From positions 20,248,001 to 20,312,000 of the forward strand of contig CM059583.1 of assembly GCA_030407085.1 (NCBI GenBank): a stretch of 64,000 nucleotides of DNA. The letters run 5' to 3'. The position numbers were made by a program, and so were the translations under genes. Source of the stretch: Trichopria drosophilae (taxonomy: Eukaryota > Arthropoda > Insecta > Hymenoptera > Diapriidae). Position 1 is the first letter of the stretch; the number at the start of each line of letters is the position of its first letter. This document shows, one piece after another, positions 10,901 to 22,900 of this stretch. Under the pieces are notes generated by a model. That model worked only from the letters and a program-made list of their open reading frames with translations. It was not told where the DNA came from and made no database searches.

Positions 10901-13900
10901 GTGCAAGAAAGTTGCGAATGTGTCGCTTACTGATTTATTCGATAAATCCACGTACTCTTGATGCGTTATCGTTGGCTTCAATGATTTGACTTCTTTCATG
11001 ATGCGCGATTTAGCCAATTCAAGTTCATCTTGTAGGGCTTGAGTCATTTCCCGCTCCACTTCTTTTTCTGTAGTTCTTTCGACGCTTTGCAACTGATCTT
11101 GGAGCTTCGTCACCGCTTTCTTCAAGTCAGTATTTTCTTCCGTGCATCTTGTTAGGCTCAGTTTTGATTCTTCCAACTCCTTTTTGTGTTTGGCGATAAG
11201 TCCATCGATACGTGCAACCAGTTCAAGTTTTTCCCCGATTAGACTCTCAACATGCACTTCGACGTTCAGTTTTTTCGTGCACAGTTCCTTTTCGGCGATC
11301 TTAGCTTTCTCGATGTCTTTGTATAGTGTCATCATTTCTTCTTCACAGAGCCGAAGCTTTTCATTGACATTCGTTGCTGAAACTGCTGCATCTTGTACAT
11401 GTTTCTTTAATTCTTCATTTTCCGATTTCAATAAAGCAATCTCTTGTTTGGTCATTGGCATGTACTTTTGCAACTCCGCACTGGTTTCCGAGTTTCTCTT
11501 TTTCAGTTCCTGGAGATCACCATTTAACTCTTCGATGGTTTTTTCCATGTTCTTCAGTCTTTGAGAAGTTTTTATTGTTGATACTTTCGGTTTGGATTCA
11601 GGAGATGAATGCGAAGGTGGCGAATAGTTTTCACTCTGCAACTTTTCCAGCTCATCACATTTCTCTTTGTACAAGCTCGACAATTTATCGTGATTGTCTT
11701 TCAGATCTTCAAGTTCCTCTTGAAGATTGTTGACCTTTTCCTCGATGAAAGACACGTTCGCACCATCCAGAATACTGGTGTTCAGGGTCGTGTCTAACAT
11801 ACTCAGACTGGAGTTGAAATCTTCGCTGGCCTTGATCCTCAGTACATCAACGTCCTGGCACTTGCGTTCGAATTGCTTCCGCAGATTACCGAGTTTCCCA
11901 TTCAGGCTTTTCACTTCGAGCTTCAGGGCTCGCCTGCTTTCGTTGAGTTCCTTCAAGTGTGCACACTGGCTACAACTAGTTAGCTTCAAGTCACTCAATT
12001 TTTTGTTGAGTAGAGTCAGGTGTTCGATTCTCTCTTGTAACTCTTGATAATTAGCAGACGAGGGTCCATCTTCGATAAAGGTTTCTGCCATAAGACTCCC
12101 ATGAAGGAGAGTTGCATTTGGATTTAAAGAAAAGCTTCGTATAGACACATCCTCTTCCTTTCGTGGTGTCTGCTCCGGACTGTCCAAATGCATCGACATA
12201 GACAAGTTCGCATTCTCTTTCATAATCTGACCTAGCTTTGCCTGCAATTCGATACATTCGTCATTCAAACGGTTGTTTTCTCTTCTTAATTCATCCAGAT
12301 CCAAATCGTTGCTGGGTTCGTTACGACTTGAATATATTTCGAGTTTACGATTCAGCATTTCTAAAGATTCTTTCAAATTATCACATTCTTCAATCTGTTC
12401 CGTCAGATTGTTAGACAATTCTATATTTTCCTTCTCGACGTATTCAATTCTATTTAATAAACTTTCATTCTTTTCTTTATATGCACACTCGTGTTCGTAA
12501 AGTTGCACTCGACTTTCTTTAACCTTATCCAGCTCCTCAAGCTTCTCCATTAAATCGGAAGACAGGCCGATGTTTTCTTCCGTTAAAGATTTAATCTTAA
12601 TTTGATATTCAGACATTTTGTTCTTCATTTCGTCATCGGTGGCCACTGGCGAGACTGATCGCAGATTTTCCAATTGTTCTGTCAACAATGCAACTTCGTT
12701 TTCAACCAACACTTTTTCTTCCGTAACTTGAGACAAGCGACTTCTTAATTCATCGATTTCATTTTGCAAACTGTGTACAGTTTTATCGTACCTTTCTCGT
12801 TCCTGGGTTAATTGTTTGGAAGTTTCCACATTCTCTGAGGTCAGCAGCAGCACTGTTTGTTGTAAATTCTCCATGCCTTGTTTCAAACTCATAATATCAT
12901 TTTGAATATCTTCTGCTTCCTGAATTTTAAGCCGCAAAGTGCAATTTAACTTTTCGTTTTCTTCGCATAAGGCAAGTCTCTCATTGACTAGCTCGTGAAT
13001 CTTACTCGAATCTTCAGCGACCGAGAAAGATTCGTTAACATTTACATCTTGATTTTCCATGGTTTGAGAATCATTCATTTTCATTGTCACGTTCGAAAGT
13101 CCACCTTCTGATGTATCGAAGAATTTTTCGCTCTGTTCAGGCAAAGTTAAAAGAAAATTGAGACTTTTCCCAATTTTTTAAACATTAGTTTTATGTATTT
13201 TTACCACGATGTGAGTACAAAAAATCGGTAAATACTATAAATCATATCGGAAGTTATTTTTAAAACCAAATTCTATTAAAAAACTACAATTTTATATAAA
13301 AACTGGACGAATAACAGATATTTTATTATTACAAAACGAATGATCCTTACTTTTGAATTCCGTCTGGAATATCGATATGGCAATGTTGCAAAATGTTTCA
13401 TTATGTGATTTATAAGTATCTACCTTATAAAAAAATTATTTACTACATGTTGGTCCTTAACGATTTTAAAAAATACAGGTTAGTCATTGTAGTATTGAAC
13501 AACAGAACATTTTCAGACACAAATATACGAATAAAAAATAAATGTGATGTATTAAAATCATTTTTAAAAACACTTTTTACGACTCATAGCAAAAACAGGG
13601 TATCGTTGCCCTAACCTATATTATAATATCATTATGTCAAAAGGTTATATTTATACTGAATTTTGCATGTGCTATTGTCAACTTTTCAATTCCATTAATC
13701 GTTTAAGTTTGATTAATTTCATTGTTATTAAGTATACCAATTAACTTTAAATTTTCAATCGTGCAATATATAAGTTTTGATAACTAAATAATGATATATC
13801 AATTAAGGAGGCTCGAGCGACCCGGCCCTGACATTTAGAAGGTGTTTAAGGGCCCTGTTCTTTTTATTCATTTTAAGTCATTTTTTTTTCTACTAGTAAA

Positions 13901-16900
13901 TTTATATCATTTATTGCAAGTTAACTATCCTTTTTATGTGCCGTTCAGTGCAAAAAATTATGTAAAAAGCTTGCTGTTATACAGAATGTGTGCTCTGGTC
14001 AACTCATTATGTGATTATAATACTAATATTACATTCTTTGATTATGATGTTTCCAATTGCGACATTATTCGAAATATTAAGTTGGAATTTCACGAATGTA
14101 ATTAATGTTATTAATGTAATTACTTTTTATTCTTCCTTTTTGAATTTATATTTGTTTTTCATTTCAAGATTGTATTTACTGATGTCTACCATGTATAAAT
14201 AAATTTATTTTCGTCGATTTATACAAATATTTTATTTTATTACTATATGATGAAAAATTATCCTTTCAAAACCATATTGATGCTGTGATAAATAAGGCTT
14301 CTAAAACGCTTGGATTTATCAAACGATTTACAGTGAATTTTATAAATCCTAATGCTTTATGTACTCTCTATAATACATTGGTTCGACCTACGCTTCACAT
14401 GTGTAGACGCCATTTTATCAAAATAACATCAATAGAATTGAAGCAGTTCAGCATACATTTCTACACTATCTCGCATGTAAAACAGGGAATCCTATAAGAT
14501 TTGATGACCATAATTATCTCTCGATGGCTACAAATTTCAAAATACTATCTCTTAGGTCAATTAGACGAGTTGATGACCATATCTTTATCTTCAAATTAAT
14601 TCGGAAGCTGCTGGATTGTGAAAAGTTACACGAAATGTTACCATTTGTTGAGCGAAACTATCCATTAAGAACTATATGGGCATTGTTCTAGAACTTTTAA
14701 ACTTTATGTTGTCGCTCATTATGATACCATAAAAATTTTAAATATAACTTTGTAACACTACAGATCAACAAATTTTTGTTCGATTTACATGTAATAAGTG
14801 TTTATTACTAATTACAGATATGTAGAAAACAATGAGAGTAAATAAAAGTAGTGAATTTGCCTGTTTTTGCTGCGCGACACTCACTACATTTTTTCAGTTT
14901 TAACGCTGAAACTTTTTGCACCTTTTTTTTTATGGTCTGTGGTTTTTGTGGAAGTATTTGGGGATGTAAACAAATGAAAAATCCTTAACTTAATGATGTG
15001 CCTCACTGAGGAATAAAATTATATACCTTCAAACTTGCGAGATAACTTTTTTTTATAGTTGACAGTTTAGCAATCAACCTTAGATAATTTTTTTCACATA
15101 GGTTTTTAAGAAACCACACAACAGGGGTACATTACCTATATGATAAGAAGTAATTTGAGCCTTTGCCCGAATGTGTGCCACCTATACATAAAAAATGCGA
15201 CCACGTCAAACTTTAAATTTCCAAGCGAAACTCACTTTGAAAAATCAAATTATTTAATGGCACATCTACAATTTAGCTTCTAAGTACTTTGGAATCATTG
15301 TGATCTTTTCTCCTATGTTATTAAAGTATTTATAACTTTTGTGTTTTTTTTAATACAACAAAAAACACACTTTTTGACAATAATAAAATGATTATTCTTT
15401 ACAAATCGTTTTAATTTTTTGGTATCCTTAATGTTAAATCATGTATTTGGATTTCAAATTTTAATGAAAACTGACTTTGGATTTGTAATCAGTGGCCTCA
15501 AAAACCCTAACATATGAAATTTTATAAAAATCAAAGAAATTTTGTAAAAATAGTCCGCCATATTTAATCGATTATTTTAAATTTGAACTATTAACTAGAC
15601 GTTTAATTTTATATACTAGCTTCTAAAAATTAGGCCATAAGCAAAAGAACTGAATTTATTATGTATATTAAACGTTACAAAACTAAAAACTAATTTTACG
15701 AGTAACGTAACATATGTTACATTAAAAAAAAAATACATTGTGTATAAATGAGTCACGCAAGGTTTTTCCTGTCATTTGATCAATTCTAAAGCCAATAAAA
15801 TTAATTTCATTAATGTGCCTAAAAAAAAAATGCAATTTTCTTCAACCTCAAAGTTTAAAAGTTCTAGAACAATGCCCATATATTCTTTTTATTTACCCTT
15901 TAGCTACAAAAATTTTGTTAGAAATGCTCCGATACATAGAATGTGTTAGTAAACTCGCTCTGCGATTATAATGCGGATATAAATTTATTTGATAATAATA
16001 TACCATGTAATTCTGTTATTAATCTCATTAAGTGTACGTTTTATGAATTTATTTTATTATATATATTTTTTCTTATATTGTTTATACACTGATATAAAAA
16101 TTTGTTTGTAAAAAGGGATTTTTCCTGTTTATTCTAAAATAAATAAATAAATTATGCCATCCCTGAGAAGGAAAACACGGCAAGAGCGCTTGAATATCTT
16201 TTCTATTCATTCATAGTGCCTGCTTCAAAATCTTATGTATGTAGATCGCATCATTCACTTTAGGTTCAGATACTAAATTTACATGATAATTTGTGGTATT
16301 CATGAGAAAAAAGATCTAACGGAAGATCAGTTTTCTAAGAAATAAATCTCAAAAATTTCCTTTGTACTGATTCTAAAACTTACAAAATCCAATGAAACTT
16401 TATAATTGTAAATTAACTTAAAATATCAGTTTTCGGATACTCGGTCTCTTGTACATAAATAAATATAAATATGGGTTGTTATGTCAGCCACGAAATATGA
16501 AAATGGACAGTTTAAAAATTCCAGTTTTTAGCGATAATATCACAACTAAATTTTAATTTACCGCAGAATGTATAGGAAATAATGTTCAACTTAGTTAACC
16601 CTTTAGCGGGAAAATTGCAGTTTCCGATTACTCTAACTTTAACGAAGTGCTAATTAACATAAACAGTGGAGTATACTCTCCAATATCCATATCCGACTAT
16701 TTTTGGGTATGCTCTTTCGATTGGTAATGTTTAAAATGAAAAAAAAATTTTTACCCATTATTTTTGGAATTTAACCCTTAACGACTGGCACTATGGGTCC
16801 AGTAGACCTGAGTGTTTATTCGAGCTCGAATTAATAATACTAAATTTTCTGAAATCAACTTAGTGTTGATATAACTAACTGTAACAGAAGTCGATTAGTA

Positions 16901-19900
16901 CAGTGTGGCAAGCGTCAATGTGTGTTAAGCAGTCGCTCAAAGTTGATCTCATAGAAAATCCGGGTCCAGCTGACCCATTGTGCCACCAGTGAGTGAAAAA
17001 TTTACAGTGGTACATTTTTTGTCTTTTGCTCAATTTCCAATGGAAGCATATCACCTCAAGTGAAATCAATTTTTTTTTTAATTTCTTAGATTTTTTCTGA
17101 TATATAGATAGCTTACAATTTACAGAAACGCGTCTTTCGAGAAGAGTTACTGGAAACACAGTACAACGAAACTGATTTTGGCGGGGAAATGAGCGATAAT
17201 GAAGAGAATAATGCTTCTGATTATGAAAATAAACTTGATGACGAATTGGAAGATGCACCTCCTACAAACCGAATGCTTTTGAGAAGAAGAGGAAGCTGAA
17301 CATGATTCTAACGATCATCGATCAGCCCTTTGCTACGAATGTGCTGCTTTTGAATAATTTTTATGCTTTATTATGCTTGTTTTATACATTTTTAGTTATT
17401 TTGTAAGCTTTTTTATACAACTTATTCGGTTAAAATGAATAAATTAGCTGAAAACATTAATAATTATGAATATTGAATTTTGACCTAAAAAGTTTCATTC
17501 ATTCTGCAAAATAAATAACTTTTTTGAAAGTCCTGTTATTGTAGTAATTTTTTCCTTAAAGAATAGTATATAAAGAGTATCATCCTAAATTTTAAGGCCG
17601 AAATATTAAAATTTAAAAAACTTATGAATTTTTATTTATTTTAATAATTAAATCATAGATTTATTTTTCACAATTTTTTAAAACTAACTTAAAATAAATT
17701 ACACTCGGTCAAACCATTTACATTTTGAAAAATATATCATAAGCTACCGCAGATCAAATTTTTGAGCAAAAATATTCAGTACCGGCTGTACAATACACGT
17801 TTGAATCTGTCGGGTCCAGCAGACCCATTGTGCCATGTATGTTCGAACGAAGGATTGTGCCAGTTAAGGGTTAAGTGAAAAAAATGCAAATTTTTTTCGT
17901 TAATTTTTTTTTTAATTCAATATTTTCACCTTGAAATACATTACCTAATCAGCTACAATCTTTTTAGATCGTGCAATTTTTGTCGAAACGTCAAAATTAC
18001 ACCCACGGAAAAAATGATATTCATCGAGATGGGTTCAAAATGGCGGCCAAATGTTGGAAAATAGTCAAAAATCATCATTTCGCCGTTTTTTCCAGGTTTA
18101 TCATTGTTAATAGTTCGGGAATGTGCACTTACAATTTCAGATCAACGTAATATTATTTAACATAGACAACAATGGCAAAACAAACTGTTGGAACTTAAAA
18201 TGGCAGTTAGTCTCCCCACTCTAGACACCAGACGTTGATTCGATTCACATATCGATACAATATCGCCTATGTATGTATAATGCCCTGTAACTCCTAAAGA
18301 TGTAGGTATAGGTGGGTGGTCGATTTTTTCTCCTCAAATATTCGTTAACGGAAATTTAAATGCCCCGCGTTGTCCCGACCGTATTCGATAACGGAGGTTC
18401 TACTGCAGTTTCCTTCTACTGATATTACTTTTAAAAAATACTACGTTTCGTTCTGAGTATACCGGATGGACTCATCAATACATCCCAGTATCGCCCTATA
18501 ATATTTTTTAATTTTAATAAGAATTAAAATGTTGTTTAATAAGATTTTAAATGTTTTTAAAGCAGAGGAATATTAAAAACATTGCCATTTTAAAATAAGT
18601 AAAATGACTGTTACTTTAACCCTTTGGGTCACACATTTTTCCTTTTATCGAATTTCGCTGAAAATTTGTTACTCGGTGGTTTTTGAGGTCGCTGATTACG
18701 AATCCGAGGTTAGTTTTTCGAAATTCAAGATGGCGGATCCAATATGGCGGACAAAAATTTAAAATATAATTCGATTGGGACAAAATTTGCTACTCGGGGG
18801 TTTTCAAGGTCGCTGATTATGAATCCCATGTCAGATGTACGAAATTCAAAATGGCGGATTCAATATGGCCGTCACCGAGATATAAAAACCGAGAATTTTG
18901 ATGAAAATGCGTATTAAGGGGTTTTTGGGATCGCTGATAACGAATCCGATGTCAGCTTTTCAAAATAAACTTACATCTCGATCACCGCCGTCTTGGATCC
19001 GTCATTTTAAATTCCGTAACGTGGGTTACTACCGTGACTCAAAGGGTTAATATATTTTTTCTCATTACATGGGGTCATTCACTAGAATATAAAATATTTT
19101 TACGCAATTCTGCCATTGGTCAATTTTTGTTCGAGCCTCCTTAATATAAAATTAAAAAATTAAACACTTACGCATGTTGACATGTCCTTGTTTAGCGTTG
19201 AGTTATGAGATTCGTCCATATTGGCCTCGAAAGATTCATCGATGAAAGTAGATACTTTACTATCATTATGCATTTGATCAAAGTAACTATTATTTTCAAA
19301 AATACTACTAAACTCGAGTTCAGACTTATCGGATGCTGCTCTCGCTTTAACAGATTTCGCTGCTGGTGAATCGACACTTTTTATTTGACGCTCCTTAAGA
19401 TTGGTCAAAATTACTTTATCTTCCTCCAGTTTATGCACCAAAGCTTCATATTCTGTTACTTGAGCTCTAAGATCGCTGAATTTATTTTCTAAATTTTCCA
19501 GTTGTTTTCGTAACTCTTCATTTTCCTTCTGTAACGAATCGAAGAGGACTTCTTTAACTTCATTTTCATGATTTACACTGCTCGTTTTATTTTCCGCATT
19601 AGTTAGTTCTGCAATTTTGAGTTCGAGTGATACAACCGTTTGGGTTTCTTCATTCTTCATTTGTCGAAGAGCTGCAATTTTCTTTCTAAGCGTTCGAATC
19701 TTACTTTCCATGTTTGCGATGTAATTTTCTTTATTATCCAATTGCTCAGTTTTTGTAGAAGGCACAAGGAGATCAATCGTTGTATCTAAATCTTCGTTCT
19801 CTATATCTATTTCGTCAATTGCGGATTGTAACGATAATAACTGGCTTTCAAAGTGTTGTACTTGATCATCGACTAGAGTAATTTCGTCTTTCAAATTATT

Positions 19901-22900
19901 GTTTTGTTCTTTCAATTCACTGATCATTTTTCTTGACTCATCGATGTATTTCTCCAAGACATTTTTCAGTAAATTTAACTTTTCAATATCTTTAGTTTTC
20001 TCTGCTACTTCATCGGACAAAATTTTAATCTGCGATTTGATGTCTTCAGTCTCCAAATTTTCTTTAGCTAATTCGATATTTTCTTTCAGTGCCGAAATTA
20101 CTTCTTCAAATGTGTTCAATTGGGCTTCCATATCGCTCACATGATCTTTCATTTTGTGTTTATCACTTTCGAGTTGTGAAATCTTCGCATCTGATGTACT
20201 GATATCACTTTCCAACGCTAAATTTTTCGATGTTAATTCCTCAATTTTTTCATTTAATTCTCGTATTAGGAATTCTTGATTAACTTCAGCATTAGAGTCT
20301 TGACTTTGCGCAATTTCCAAATTTTCTTCGTGATTTTTTCTTTTTTCACATTCTTGTTCCAATTCAACAATTCTCCTTTGCAACTCTTCTACAGATTTGT
20401 TTAAATCTTCTTTTATTGCTGTTATCTTTTCTAATTCTTGCACTTTCAAATTTAATTCATTGTCAAACGCTTGCTTTTCAGTTGCGTTTAAAGTTTGCAA
20501 AGCCGAAAGTTCATCTTTGTAACTCGATAACTGTTCCTGACAATTATTCGTTAATTCCTCTATTTCTTTCGTTTTTGTGTCAATTTCCTCCGTTAACAAT
20601 TTTTTCTGTAATTCCCAATCCTCACATTCAGTTTTCAAATTAGAAATTTCTTCCAAAGATTTAATCTTCTCTTCTAGTTTTGCTACGTAATCGGTTAAAT
20701 TTCTATTCTCGGTTGTTGCAAAACCATTTTCTTTATGAGTCGTAACGTTAGAAATTTCTCCTTCGTAAGATTTCAATTGATTCTCCATTTCGGTACATTT
20801 GTTGATCAAATTTTCATTAGATTTTGTAAGTTCCAGAATTGCATTCTTCGAATCCTCCATCTCACATTGGAACGTAAGTTGTAACAAAGTTTGAACATCG
20901 TCCAAATTTTCTTGTTGTTCGTTTCGTTCTTCGTTAATGGTGTCTACCGGGTCCAAATTTTCTTCTTTAATATTTACAATACATTCTTCGTGTTTCGATG
21001 TCTGCGCAGTTTCTTGAGACTTTCCTTCCAACGACTTTATCTTATCTTCCAATTTTGAAATATAATTAAGTAACGTTTGGTTCTCAGTTTCAAATTTAAT
21101 TATATTTTCATTTGTTGTTGAACCGTTTTCTTTGGGAATAAGATTTTGTTCTTCGTACGATTTCAATCGAATCTCCAAGTCTGTGCATTTATTGATCAAA
21201 TTTGTATTACATTCTGTAAGTTCTACTATTTTATCTCTCGATTCATCCATTTCGCATTGTAACGTAAGTTGTAACAATGTTTGAACATCTTCCAAATTTT
21301 CTTGTTGTTCGATTAGTTCCAAGTTCTCGTTAATGGTATTTGCTCGGTTATTAACATTTTCCCTCTGATTCGTCAACTTTTCTTCGAGTTCTACAACTTT
21401 CTTTTCCAGAGTAGAATTTGTTATGTTTAATTCTTCGATGTTTTTGTTTCTCAAATTCAATTCTTCCGAGATTGATCGTTTTTCCAACTCCCATTCGGAT
21501 TTTTCGGATACTTTAGTCTCGAGCTCTTTCAATTTAATTTCCAAAGTAGCAATTTGATCTTTTAGCGCCAAGTTTTCAATTTCGAGTAAAGACAACTTTT
21601 TGTTCGAATCGACAATGTCAGTTTCTAACTCAGATTTTATTTCTTCTAACTTTTTAACCTTTTCATTCATTTCTTTTTCTTTCTCTAATAAGTTTGTTGA
21701 AATTTCCTCCTTATTTACTTCTACTTCACTTTCTAATTTCAAGATTTTTTCGTTTAAGTTATCGATATTACTTTGCATTGTTTGTATTTCGTTATCTTTC
21801 TCATTTAAATCAGATCGTAACTTTTCGTTATCATCGGAAGAATTCTTTTGATCGGTTTCTTTAGATAAAATCAATTTGTACGACTCGACAAGAGATTTCA
21901 TTTCTGCATTTTCCAATTCTAACAAATGTAACTTTTGTGAAATTTCAGATTTGTCGTCGTTTAATACAATACTTTGGTTTTCAGTTTGCAATTCCTTCTG
22001 ATGATTAGAATCACTATCGATAACTGTAGTTTTACTAATTGTAACCGACTTTATGCCTTGGACTTCAATAGCTTTACTAATTTCGAGTCCTTCAATGTGC
22101 GACTCGTCTAGTTTTGTTTCTTTTAATTCTTCGTTAAGTTTTTCCAACTGAACAAGTTGTTCTTTCAATTTCGATAACTCTGACTCCTTTTGCAACAGTT
22201 TCATCATTAAACAATCAGTATCAGATTTTAAATTCTCCACAAGTTCTTGGGTACTTTTCAATTTTGTTGTTTGTGTCGCAAATTCTGCTACGATTTTCTC
22301 TTTTTCTGCTCGAGTTTTCTCAAGTTCTTGCAAGCATTCGTTATATTTATCACTCAACTCTTTCTCCAACGGAGTTACATACGTTTCTTCGTTCACATCT
22401 GTTAAAAATTCCAATAATTTACTCCAATCGAAATCACTATCCGACGACTCTGCCTTCTGCAAGGATTCTTTCAATTCGCTCGGAATATCCGGCATACGAT
22501 TGTTCAAAGCATCGATACAAGACACTGCAATGGTCAATTGATTTTGTAGTTTAGCGTTACGTTCTTGAAGTTCGTTTTGAGAACTGTCGTAACTTTCTAC
22601 CTGTTTCGTTAACTTATGAATTTTGTTGAGCATTTGCAACTTGTCACCGTTTTCAGTGGCAATCATTTGTCTTTCCAACGTTGTATATTCTTGTAACGAA
22701 GTGTACTCGTCAGTGAGGTAACTAAGACGTTCGCGAAGGACCGATTTTGGTGTGCCAGGACTTTTTTCCGTTTGAGGTTTATTTTTCTTTTCTGGCGTAA
22801 TTTGGTCGTTTTCAGGCATTTCGAAAACTGCGACTTCTTCCATAAATTTTACTTTTTCTTTCTTAGGTCTGCGTGAAATATGTGGCATGTTGTCTACATT

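Larger units (their letters stand above)
13807..19140. mobile_element. 5.3-kb TTAA-flanked piggyBac-like element filling intron 2
   Basis: The two ends are inverted copies of GGAGGCTCGARC, and each is bounded by TTAA (13803-13806 and 19141-19144), the piggyBac target site. The element makes up nearly 90% of the 6-kb intron between exons 2 and 3. Inside are LINE 3' fragments, a palindromic element and two smaller TTAA-flanked elements. No intact transposase is present. A related degenerate end (GGAGGCTAGAGGCCC) occurs near 39148. The short inverted repeat makes the pairing of the ends probable rather than certain. Confidence 0.55.

Noticed and set aside
9162..12500. Several plus-strand frames of 60-154 residues rich in Ser/Phe
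   Set aside because: They are antisense shadows of the Glu/Lys/Leu-rich coiled-coil exon of the kinesin gene.
8447..13144. A stand-alone 1,565-residue coiled-coil gene
   Set aside because: No ATG at its start, a good acceptor at 13132, a good donor at 8623, and phases that fit the kinesin exons.
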